From the NCBI GenBank assembly GCA_021823365.1, contig JAKAOD010000218.1, positions 1 through 5,834 on the forward strand: DNA of 5,834 nt, read 5' to 3'. Below the pieces are notes generated by a model. It was not told where the DNA came from. It saw only the letters and a list, made by a program, of their open reading frames with translations, and ran no database searches. Positions 1 through 4,854 of this stretch are shown here, piece after piece. The translations under genes were made by a program, and so were the position numbers. The DNA comes from Actinomycetes bacterium. Its GTDB lineage: Bacteria; Actinomycetota; Acidimicrobiia; Acidimicrobiales; Bog-793. Position 1 is the first letter of the stretch. Every line of letters begins with the position of its first letter.

Positions 1-156
1 GAAGTGCTCGGGCGCGTAGGCGTGCTCGATCATGCGACCGGTGGGAAGGCGGGCGACCTCGACGAGCGCGATCGCCGTCGGGTCGCGGCGCTGGCCGATG
101 TCCACGCCGAGCACGATCGGCCAGCGGTTCAGAGCGTCGGAATCAGGTCGTTCCAT
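1..156 (-). CDS. Terminase large subunit, nuclease domain as a separate gene (partial, 3' end outside window)
   Basis: Fifty-two codons are visible before the left edge cuts the gene. The start is the ATG at 156, preceded by a GGAGGT Shine-Dalgarno (168-163) with a 6-nt spacer. After a short leader (MERPDSDALNRWP) the protein reads VLGVDIGQRRDPTAIALVEV (residues 15-34). That is the first beta-strand and the first metal-binding Asp (D19) of the RNase H-like nuclease of large terminases, the domain that cuts concatemeric phage DNA during packaging. In most phages it is fused to the C-terminus of the packaging ATPase. Here the ATPase lies in a different frame and ends 28 nt inside this gene. The remaining catalytic acidic residues should lie beyond the window. 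Identification rests on the DxGxxxDPTA pattern and on position. A sequencing frameshift in what is really one gene cannot be excluded. Confidence 0.8.
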   Translation of the reverse strand, partial: MERPDSDALNRWPIVLGVDIGQRRDPTAIALVEVARLPTGRMIEHAYAPEHF

Positions 157-896
157 GCGTCCACCTCCGGATCGACGGCCCTGGCCACGTCCGCGGGGTC
201 GAAGGCGGCGGTCTCGTCGGCCAGGAACTCGCACAGGTACTCCTGCCGGAACCACCACGGCCCGAGCGCTCGCTCTTCCTCCGCGAGGAACGCCGACGAG
301 ATGCGGGGGCACTCGCTCGCCGGCACGCGGTAGCGCTCCCATGGCTCCGGACCGTGCCAGGCCTCGAAGAACCATCCCCGCCGCCCGTAGGGCGTCGAGG
401 CGGCGACCAGCCGGCCGCCCGAGACGGCGAGCATCGGGCGGACGGTGGCGTAGGTGTCGTCCGAGACCTGCGCGGCCTCGTCCACGATCAGCAGGCGCAC
501 GCGCGAGTACCCGCGGATGGTCGCGGAGGTCGCCGGCAGGACGATCACGCGGGAGCCCGACTCGAGCCGGAGCTCGAGGGCCGTCTCGCCCTCGGAGGCG
601 ACCGGCCGGCCGAGCGAGCGGTAGGCCTGCACGGCCACGCGGAAGAGCTCCCGGGCCTGTCGCTCGGAGGCCGAGACGACGAGCACGAGGGCGCCGGGTT
701 CATACAGGGCGGCATGGAGCGCGGCGAGGCCGAGCGTCACGGTCTTGCCCGCCTGGCGCGACGCGAGGACCAGCACCCGATCCGCGCTCGAGCGGAGCAG
801 CTTCGATTGCCAGGGGTCCGGCTCCATGCCGAGCGCCTGGCGGGCAAGCTCCACGGGGTCGAGCGCGCGGGCGAAGTCGTCGCGGAGCGGGTTCAC
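129..896 (-). CDS. Terminase large subunit, ATPase domain only (255 aa)
   Basis: This is the packaging motor ATPase that drives phage DNA into the procapsid. Visible motifs are the adenine-binding WQ in DPWQ (W29-Q30), Walker A ASRQAGKT (45-52), Walker B LLIVDEA (135-141, with D139 and E140), motif III STP (167-169), and the RQEYLCEF block that usually closes the ATPase domain. A fused terminase would carry on into the nuclease, but here a TGA ends the protein at about 255 residues, roughly half the usual 400-550. The nuclease domain follows in the -1 frame as its own gene. The GTG at 896 was chosen because it overlaps the previous stop as GTGA. Further upstream in this frame the translation is low-complexity Arg/Pro/Gly, the shadow of the neighbouring gene. 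Translational coupling to the small-terminase-like gene is likely. The family call is secure; the domain split is the odd part. Confidence 0.92.
   Translation of the reverse strand: MNPLRDDFARALDPVELARQALGMEPDPWQSKLLRSSADRVLVLASRQAGKTVTLGLAALHAALYEPGALVLVVSASERQARELFRVAVQAYRSLGRPVASEGETALELRLESGSRVIVLPATSATIRGYSRVRLLIVDEAAQVSDDTYATVRPMLAVSGGRLVAASTPYGRRGWFFEAWHGPEPWERYRVPASECPRISSAFLAEEERALGPWWFRQEYLCEFLADETAAFDPADVARAVDPEVDAWNDLIPTL
163..168 (-). promoter_or_regulatory. Strong Shine-Dalgarno for the terminase nuclease gene
   Basis: GGAGGT on the minus strand lies 6 nt before the ATG at 156, inside the end of the ATPase gene. It is one of the two best ribosome binding sites in the window. 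It supports independent initiation of the nuclease-domain protein rather than production of a fusion. Confidence 0.7.
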
Positions 897-1462
897 GAGG
901 CCCCATTCCCGTCGGAGGGGTTCGGAAATGCGGGCCGTTCGGCCGGCACCCAGGGATAGTTGCCTCCCCGGGACGCTGCGACGCTCTCGGGGCCGCTGAG
1001 GGCCGCCCGCACGTCGGCGAGCGCTGCGGGATGGCGGACCAGGGCGCCGAGGACCTCGCCTCGCAGCGCCAGCCATTCCGGGGAGCCGAGGACGTTCACG
1101 GTGACCTGCGGGCGCTCGTCGAGGGCGCCGGTGAGCTTCGCCGCGAGCTCGAGGAGACCGCGCGCCTCCCGCGTGGCACGGAGGATCACCGACGCCGAGC
1201 CCTTCGCCTCACCCGACCGGAGGACCCGCTGCACGCGCCCGTACAGACCCTCGAGGCGGTGCAGCAGGTCGGCGAGCTCGCCGTCTGGGCCGGAGAGCGC
1301 AACCGTGGCCGGTGAGGCGTGGCCGCTCGCCACGTGCCGGCGGATGGAGGACTCGGAGACGGCGAACTCACGACCGATCGCCCGGGCCGCACGCCCCTCG
1401 GCGATGGCCCGCTCGAGCTCCTCCCGACGCTCGCTCGAGCACACCCGACAGACCTGCGCCAC
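893..1462 (-). CDS. Small-terminase-like DNA-binding protein with CxxC...HTH...HxxxxH (189 aa)
   Basis: The N-terminus has C5-x2-C8, then a helix-turn-helix pattern (roughly residues 16-42: AIGREFAVSESSIRRH), then H43 and H48. The spacing suggests a zinc ion clamped around the HTH. Residues of about 65-120 are predicted helical and could form an oligomerisation segment. The C-terminus is Pro/Asn-rich. Proteins of this build are common just upstream of large terminases in actinobacterial phages and prophages, and small terminases generally join an N-terminal HTH to an oligomerising helical region. Immediate coupling to the ATPase gene (GTGA overlap) supports a DNA-recognition role in packaging. 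The start is the GTG at 1462, one base after the preceding stop. The longer open frame upstream is Arg/Ser-rich and overlaps the previous gene, so it was rejected. Function is inferred from architecture and position; a general prophage regulator is the alternative. Confidence 0.65.
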   Translation of the reverse strand: MAQVCRVCSSERREELERAIAEGRAARAIGREFAVSESSIRRHVASGHASPATVALSGPDGELADLLHRLEGLYGRVQRVLRSGEAKGSASVILRATREARGLLELAAKLTGALDERPQVTVNVLGSPEWLALRGEVLGALVRHPAALADVRAALSGPESVAASRGGNYPWVPAERPAFPNPSDGNGAS

Positions 1463-1463
1463 G

Positions 1464-2303
1464 TCAGCCCCCCGCCTGCCCCGGCGCCTCGAGGCTCTCG
1501 ACGGCCCGGGAGAGCGGCCCAAGGAGCTCCGTGCTCTCGCTCGCGAGCTCCGGGTCGTCGGCTCGGGGCGAGGGCGCCGTGTCGAGGTCGCTCTGACCGA
1601 AGCCCGGCAGCCGCACGATGTGGCCGGCGTTGTGGCGGGCGGCCACGAAGTCGCCGGCGAGGGAGAACGCCGCTGCGAGCCGAGGCCGGCCCTCGGCCAC
1701 GTCCGCCACGAGGTTGCCGGCGTAGAGGCCGAGCGTCGAGGCCGTCGCCTTCGCATGATCGGCGACGGCGCCCTCGGCCAGGCTCCGCGCCGCGTCGAAC
1801 CGGCGATCCTCGAGGTAGCCCGGGAGCTCGGCCTCGAGCGCCCGCCAGGCGACCGAATCGTCGGCGGCATCCTTCACGGCGCGGCGGACCTCGCGCTCGG
1901 CTCGCTCGAGCCGGCCGGGCTCGGTGTCGGCGATCCGGTCGAAGCGCCGACGCAGGCGATCCCAGGCGCGCCCCTGGCGGACCTCGAGGAGCAGACGCTC
2001 GGCGGCCTCCATCGGCCGGCTCGCCGGCTTCTGCGCGGCCCGGGCCGCACCGTCGAGGAGCTCGAGGTCCGCGTCCGCCCGGCTCCGGAGCTCGGCGAGG
2101 CGCTGGCCGGCCGCGTCCCGCAGGCGACGCTCGGCGAGGGCGACGCGCTCGCGCGGCCAGTACCACGGCTGACCGGAGGCCGTCGCCTTGAGGCGAACGA
2201 GGTCGCGCTCGAGGCGGCCGAGCTCGGCGGCGATCGCGTGCGGCACGTCTTCGAGGCGGCGCCGGATGTCGGCGAGCGTCCCGGCCTTCGCGTTGGGTTC
2301 CAT
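1464..2303 (-). CDS. Helical/coiled-coil protein of unknown function (279 aa)
   Basis: I do not recognise this family. The product is rich in Ala, Arg, Glu and Leu. Long amphipathic helical stretches occur at about residues 9-42, 50-92 and 98-148, a WYWPRE break sits near 47-52, and an Ala-rich helical section spans about 165-235. It ends in an acidic, Ser/Pro-containing tail. There is no Cys, signal peptide or membrane segment, so it is probably cytosolic. The ATG at 2303 has an excellent AAGGAGG ribosome binding site 8 nt upstream, and the gene ends one base before the small-terminase-like gene, which places it in the packaging cluster. Possible roles are a packaging accessory, scaffold-like or structural protein. 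None is demonstrated by the sequence. Confidence 0.85.
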   Translation of the reverse strand: MEPNAKAGTLADIRRRLEDVPHAIAAELGRLERDLVRLKATASGQPWYWPRERVALAERRLRDAAGQRLAELRSRADADLELLDGAARAAQKPASRPMEAAERLLLEVRQGRAWDRLRRRFDRIADTEPGRLERAEREVRRAVKDAADDSVAWRALEAELPGYLEDRRFDAARSLAEGAVADHAKATASTLGLYAGNLVADVAEGRPRLAAAFSLAGDFVAARHNAGHIVRLPGFGQSDLDTAPSPRADDPELASESTELLGPLSRAVESLEAPGQAGG

Positions 2304-2311
2304 CGCGTGTG

Positions 2312-2318
2312 CCTCCTT
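2312..2318 (-). promoter_or_regulatory. Strong Shine-Dalgarno for the 279-aa gene
   Basis: AAGGAGG on the minus strand, 8 nt before the ATG at 2303. It fixes the start of the coiled-coil protein. A full-strength site here fits the fact that this is the first well-supported gene after the roughly 285-bp stretch, where coupling to an upstream ORF is uncertain. Confidence 0.7.
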
Positions 2319-2327
2319 CGTCGCGGT

Positions 2328-2591
2328 TCAAGCGTCAGCGCGGCGGTCGCCGCGTTGGTCGGTCCCACTAGGCTCTCCGCCTCGCGGCATGTCTGTGACC
2401 TGCTGCTTCGAGGCCTTGTCTACCAGCCGTCTACCCGTCGAGCTCGCCGGCGAGGCCTGGTCGGGCGCCTGGCACTTGGCCTCGGCCGTCCTCTTCTTCG
2501 CTCTTCCTTCGCCCCTATAGGGGCGAAGAGCGAAGAAGACAGTTCGGCGGAGCCTGCCTCCGAAGATCGGCGAAGACTTCCGAAGATTCAC
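2328..2591 (-). CDS. Doubtful small basic ORF (87 aa) in the gap between ATPase and coiled-coil genes
   Basis: An open frame starts with GTG at 2591, overlapping the ATPase stop as GTGA, the same coupling used elsewhere in this operon. The predicted product is basic (many Arg and Lys), has no recognisable domain, and reads through an inverted repeat and a set of CGAAGA repeats. Codons such as AAT, CTT, AGA and AGG and non-GC third positions are commoner here than in neighbouring genes, and no well-placed Shine-Dalgarno is seen. It may be a genuine short early protein, but a non-coding regulatory or origin region that happens to stay open is at least as likely. Confidence 0.3.
   Translation of the reverse strand: MNLRKSSPIFGGRLRRTVFFALRPYRGEGRAKKRTAEAKCQAPDQASPASSTGRRLVDKASKQQVTDMPRGGEPSGTDQRGDRRADA
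2492..2539. repeat. Long imperfect inverted repeat (20-bp paired arms, TATA apex)
   Basis: The centre is a perfect 12-bp palindrome, CCCCTATAGGGG. The full structure pairs 2510-2515 with 2520-2525 (6 bp, G/C), then 2492-2505 with 2526-2539 (14 bp). A 4-nt bulge (2506-2509) lies on the left arm, and TATA (2516-2519) forms the loop. It would fold as RNA from either strand or extrude as a cruciform. No run of T follows on either strand, so it is not a standard intrinsic terminator. It lies between the ATPase and coiled-coil genes. Possible roles are an RNA-processing or attenuation hairpin, or part of a replication origin. Confidence 0.75.
2524..2586 (+). repeat. CGAAGA direct repeats, largely on a 10-bp phase
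   Basis: CGAAGA occurs at 2524, 2531, 2561, 2571 and 2581 on the + strand, with one inverted copy (TCTTCG) at 2495. The last three are exactly 10 bp apart, and 2531 to 2561 is 30 bp, so four copies lie near the same helical face. The first two form part of the right arm of the adjacent inverted repeat. The array lies directly after the ATPase gene stop. Iteron-like protein binding is an inference; local purine bias is the simpler alternative. Confidence 0.5.
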
Positions 2592-3505
2592 GGTTCCGGG
2601 CTCTCCTCAAGCAGTGCCTTTCGAGTCGTGCCGATCGCGACGTCCGAGGCGCGGACGCCCGCCGCTCGGACGGCGTCCCGGCACGCAACCCATCTGCGAT
2701 CGCCGCCCGCCTCAAGGTGGGCTCGGAGGGCGGCCTCGAGTGTCATCCCAGCACGCACGGCCGACAACGCGACCGTCAGCCGGCCGGCGGCCTCCACGAG
2801 CTCGAAGGACCGCACGGGCTCGAGGTCGCCAATCACCCGCGACTTCGCGTGCCGGATCATCGTCCCCCCACCGGCGGCCGACTCGAACACGAGGAGCTCG
2901 TCGGCCTTCTGACCGATCGCGGACGCGCCCCTCGGCGCCGAGACGCCGCGGCGTGGTCCGAACAGGCCCGGATGGCCCGTGTGATGGACCACAAGGATTG
3001 ACGTACCGCGGGCCACGAGCGGGGCGAGTACTGTTCTATCGAACCCGGCGATCTCCGCGTTCGAGCTCTCGTCCCCGCTCCACACGGCCGTCAGGGTGTC
3101 GAGCACGACCAGCGCGGCGCTGTCGGTGACCTCGTGGAGCCGCCTCACGTGGTCGTCGCGCTTCAAGTCAAACCCCTCACCGAGATACAGGACCTGCCGC
3201 TCGGGATCGGCGTCGATGCGCGAAAGGCGACGCAGCTCGACGGCCCGCGGGTTCTCCTCGCTGATGTAGACGACGCGCCTCCCCTCACGCGAGAGCCGGG
3301 CCGAAGTAGCGAGCGCCCACCAGGATTTCATCGTGCCGGCCGCTCCGACAATCCAGATTCGCGCCCCGGCGGGGACGTAGGGCTCGACGAGATACTCGAC
3401 CTCGGGTACGCCGGCCGCGATCTCCTTCGCCCAGTTGGTCGGCTGCGGCCACGTCGGCACCCAGCCGTCGCCGGTGTCCGCGTAGCTCTCCGTCAGCGCG
3501 TCCAC
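2588..3505 (-). CDS. RepA/RecA-like P-loop ATPase, AAA_25 type (305 aa)
   Basis: The fold is that of RepA-type helicases and related RecA-like ATPases often used in phage or plasmid replication. Visible features are a Walker A GAAGTMKS (54-61), in which Met replaces the usual Gly before Lys60; YISEENP (80-86) with the catalytic-type acidic pair; Walker B LVVLDTL (132-138, D136) followed by SGDESSNAE; the strand-4 motif VVHHTGH (172-178); and RGASAIGQKAD (192-202), a position often occupied by RGSSALRGAAD. The last roughly 70 residues look like a small helical/winged-helix domain. Of two in-frame GTG codons, 3505 has GGAG 5 nt upstream, while 3511 has no suitable site. The start overlaps the preceding stop by 13 nt. 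It is probably the element's replication initiator or helicase. A regulatory ATPase role is possible. Confidence 0.85.
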   Translation of the reverse strand: MDALTESYADTGDGWVPTWPQPTNWAKEIAAGVPEVEYLVEPYVPAGARIWIVGAAGTMKSWWALATSARLSREGRRVVYISEENPRAVELRRLSRIDADPERQVLYLGEGFDLKRDDHVRRLHEVTDSAALVVLDTLTAVWSGDESSNAEIAGFDRTVLAPLVARGTSILVVHHTGHPGLFGPRRGVSAPRGASAIGQKADELLVFESAAGGGTMIRHAKSRVIGDLEPVRSFELVEAAGRLTVALSAVRAGMTLEAALRAHLEAGGDRRWVACRDAVRAAGVRASDVAIGTTRKALLEESPEP

Positions 3506-3747
3506 GGCCACTCCGGCAGGGGCCCGGGCTCGGGTGGCATTGCCACAAGCGTCGCATGGGCGAGGTCCTCGACGAGGACGACCTCGTTCCAGGTCTCGAT
3601 CTCGTCCAGCGCGTAGCCGCGCAGGCGCCACACGGGCTCGTATTCGGGCTCACCGGTCTGCCAGGCCCGCTCCAATATCGCTTCCAGGCGCTGGCGAACC
3701 CACGCGACGAGACCGCCCTCGCCGGCGGCGGCGAGGTCAGTCGGCAC
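3493..3747 (-). CDS. Small protein of unknown function (84 aa)
   Basis: The product starts VPTDLAAAGEGGLVAWVRQRLEAI, has a Trp-rich middle (EPVWRLRGYALDEIETWNE), a hydrophobic strand (EVVLVEDLAHATLVAM) and a Pro/Trp-rich end. The opening LVxWVRxRLE helix and overall size weakly recall short DUF6221-like proteins of actinobacterial phages and genomes, but the resemblance is by eye and incomplete. The GTG at 3747 overlaps the excisionase-like gene by 11 nt, and the stop overlaps the ATPase start by 13 nt, so it belongs to the leftward early operon. The protein-like composition and position make it a real gene; no function is proposed. Confidence 0.7.
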   Translation of the reverse strand: MPTDLAAAGEGGLVAWVRQRLEAILERAWQTGEPEYEPVWRLRGYALDEIETWNEVVLVEDLAHATLVAMPPEPGPLPEWPWTR

Positions 3748-3934
3748 AACCCGCCCCTGACGGCGCCGCGATCAACTGCTCGAGCGTGGCGCGCGCGACG
3801 AGGACCCGCCGCCCCACACGAATCGCCGGAACTTCGCCGCGCGCGATTGCGTCGAAGAGCGTTGTCCGGCCGACGCGGAGTATTGCGGCGGCCTCCGGGA
3901 CCGTGAGAACCTCCGGCGCGTCGGCGAGCGTCAT
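3737..3934 (-). CDS. Excisionase-like MerR/AlpA-type HTH protein (65 aa)
   Basis: The protein is almost entirely one winged-helix DNA-binding domain of the HTH_17/excisionase type. LTVPEAAAILRVGRTTLFDAI (residues 10-30) is the helix-turn-helix; AIARGEVPAIRVGRRVLVARATLEQLI covers the wing and closing helix. Such small proteins act as recombination directionality factors with a tyrosine integrase, or as AlpA-type activators of excision in prophages and satellites. Here the integrase is on the opposite strand about 0.9 kb away, so excisionase would be made with the leftward early transcript, as expected for induction. The ATG at 3934 overlaps the XRE stop as ATGA. The fold is clear. The excisionase role is inferred from context, and a transcriptional activator is the alternative. 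Confidence 0.85.
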   Translation of the reverse strand: MTLADAPEVLTVPEAAAILRVGRTTLFDAIARGEVPAIRVGRRVLVARATLEQLIAAPSGAGCAD

Positions 3935-4140
3935 TGAGGCATCGCCCCCTCGAGCGCGCGGAGCAGCTCGCTGTACCGGTGCGCGCGGCGCCCGACCGGA
4001 CGGCGCTCGCCTGACTCCCACCGCGCGATCGTGACCCGATGGACGTCGAGCGCCCGCGCGATCTGCTCCTGCGAGACGCCGGCCTCCTCGCGGATCGCGC
4101 GGGCGCGCTTCGGAGGTGGCGGCTGAAGTCCATATGCCAT
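3931..4140 (-). CDS. XRE-family (Cro/CI-like) regulator (69 aa)
   Basis: A compact single-domain lambda-repressor-type HTH: RARAIREEAGVSQEQIARAL (helices 1-2) then DVHRVTIARWESGERRP (recognition helix and turn), closed by a helix (YSELLRALEG). No protease-sensitive or dimerisation domain follows, so it resembles a Cro-like protein or minimal repressor more than a full CI. It is the first gene of the leftward operon and faces the divergent promoter region, the usual place for an autoregulating switch protein. The ATG at 4140 has AAGG close upstream (3-nt spacing), so ribosome binding is weak or the transcript is nearly leaderless. Open frame continues upstream to 4404 but antisense to the divergent gene, so it was not used. 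Confidence 0.85.
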   Translation of the reverse strand: MAYGLQPPPPKRARAIREEAGVSQEQIARALDVHRVTIARWESGERRPVGRRAHRYSELLRALEGAMPQ

Positions 4141-4146
4141 GCACCT

Positions 4147-4153
4147 TTGATAC
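4147..4153 (-). promoter_or_regulatory. Weak candidate -10 of the leftward operon
   Basis: GTATCAA on the minus strand lies 6 nt before the XRE ATG at 4140 and roughly mirrors the distance of the rightward -10 from its ATG. It lacks the final T of the consensus and no -35 is apparent. It sits between the CACCT repeats at 4142 and 4153, so a protein bound there would block it. Confidence 0.3.
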
Positions 4154-4211
4154 ACCTGCGTAGGGGTGTGTGGCACCTGTGCACGGGACAGCGTGGCGAT
4201 CGTGCACGTGT

Positions 4212-4217
4212 TACACT
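4212..4217 (+). promoter_or_regulatory. Probable -10 box of the rightward operon (leaderless start)
   Basis: TACACT matches the actinobacterial TANNNT consensus. Its end is only 7 nt from the ATG at 4225, so transcription would begin at or beside the start codon, giving a leaderless mRNA. There is no purine-rich ribosome binding site before that ATG, which fits. No convincing -35 hexamer is seen at 16-19 nt spacing, so an activator or extended element may be involved. Confidence 0.5.
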
Positions 4218-4224
4218 CCCACGC

Positions 4225-4854
4225 ATGAACGAACAGAGCGAACCCGAACCCCTCATCTGGGCGACGGACGGCCGCACCGGCCGACGCGAGGTTCGACGTG
4301 GACGAGAGGTCGTCGCCGCCTACGAGCCGGTCCGATCGGTTCGGCCCCAAGGGCCGTGGCTCCGCGTCTCGGGCGTGGACGGCCTTGAGGGCCTCACCGT
4401 GCACCTGCGGACTGCGGTCCGCGAGGGCCGCCTCGTCTGTACCGGCCTACTCCTCGAGGCCGAGGACGGCGAGCTCACCGCCCGTGACCTTCGTCGCCTG
4501 CGTCTCGGCGATCTCGTCTACATGACAGGCCCCGAACCGCTCGCCGCACCATGGCAGCCGTACACGGGGCCTTCGCTGCCGCGCCGAACCATGCCGGGCC
4601 GGATCCCGCGCGAGGCGCTCGAGGAGGTCGCTGCCGAGTATCGGCGCCTCGTCGCTGAGGGGGTGAAGAACCCGGCCCGGCGCATCGCCGAGGAACGGCA
4701 CTACAGCCCGGAGACGATCCGCCGGTGGATCGTGCTCGCTCGAGGCGAAGGCCTTCTCGGACGTGCGCTCCGGGGCAAGGCCGGAGAGGCATCGGCGCCA
4801 ACCACACGAGGACGGACGAGCGATCTCGCCAAGCGGCGAAGGGGGGAGCGATGA
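4225..4854 (+). CDS. Integrase-linked protein with C-terminal helix-turn-helix (209 aa)
   Basis: Residues 1 to about 115 form a beta-rich domain I cannot name (strands such as PLIWAT, REVVAAYEP, PWLRVSG and GLTVHLRTAV, then a Leu/Arg-rich helix). Residues 123-179 form a helical domain: a helix ALEEVAAEYRRLVAEG, then RRIAEERHYSPETIRRWI (152-169), a helix-turn-helix, then LARGEGLLG. The tail is basic. The C-terminal pattern (helix, adaptive IAEE..YSPETIRRW, short ARGEGLL end) is recurrent in uncharacterised actinobacterial proteins encoded beside integrases. The ATG at 4225 follows the predicted leaderless promoter; open frame continues upstream into the XRE gene and is discounted. The stop overlaps the integrase ATG by 4 nt. 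A regulator or recombination accessory is plausible. Confidence 0.8.
   Translation: MNEQSEPEPLIWATDGRTGRREVRRGREVVAAYEPVRSVRPQGPWLRVSGVDGLEGLTVHLRTAVREGRLVCTGLLLEAEDGELTARDLRRLRLGDLVYMTGPEPLAAPWQPYTGPSLPRRTMPGRIPREALEEVAAEYRRLVAEGVKNPARRIAEERHYSPETIRRWIVLARGEGLLGRALRGKAGEASAPTTRGRTSDLAKRRRGER

Larger units (their letters stand above)
4141..4224. promoter_or_regulatory. Divergent control region with phased CACCT repeats (operator candidates)
   Basis: The 84 bp between the XRE gene (-) and the HTH/integrase operon (+) must hold both promoters. CACCT occurs on the + strand at 4142, 4153 and 4174, spaced 11 and 21 bp, i.e. one and two helical turns. The last two extend to CACCTG. The middle copy is also the left half of an inverted repeat (4152-4169: ACACC, 8-bp spacer, GGTGT), the size of a lambda-type operator. 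GTGCAC appears at 4179 and 4202, and GTGTTACAC at 4208-4216 is an odd-length palindrome overlapping the rightward -10. The XRE protein is the obvious candidate ligand; this is inferred. Confidence 0.6.

Noticed and set aside
129..156. Programmed -1 frameshift joining the terminase ATPase and nuclease
   Set aside because: The frames are in a -1 relation, but no X XXY YYZ slippery heptamer is seen in the overlap, and the second gene has its own strong Shine-Dalgarno and ATG. Separate initiation is simpler.
897..1076. N-terminal extension of the terminase ATPase to an upstream start
   Set aside because: The extra residues are a frame-shadow of the small-terminase-like gene; the GTG at 896 in a GTGA overlap gives a normal TerL N-terminus.
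32..1315. Long + strand open frame (427 codons)
   Set aside because: Antisense to the terminase genes; Arg/Pro/Gly-rich low-complexity translation with no domain.
2492..2539. Rho-independent terminator
   Set aside because: The stem is long and stable, but no T-tract follows on either strand.
960..2912. Very long + strand open frame (650 codons) opposite the terminase, coiled-coil and ATPase genes
   Set aside because: It is antisense to genes with clear motifs and ribosome binding sites; the translation is low-complexity Arg/Ala/Ser/Pro typical of high-GC shadow frames, with no start signal.
3285..4277. Long - strand open frame (330 codons) across the ATPase start, excisionase and XRE genes
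   Set aside because: Overlaps four better-supported genes in another frame; Arg-rich low-complexity translation.
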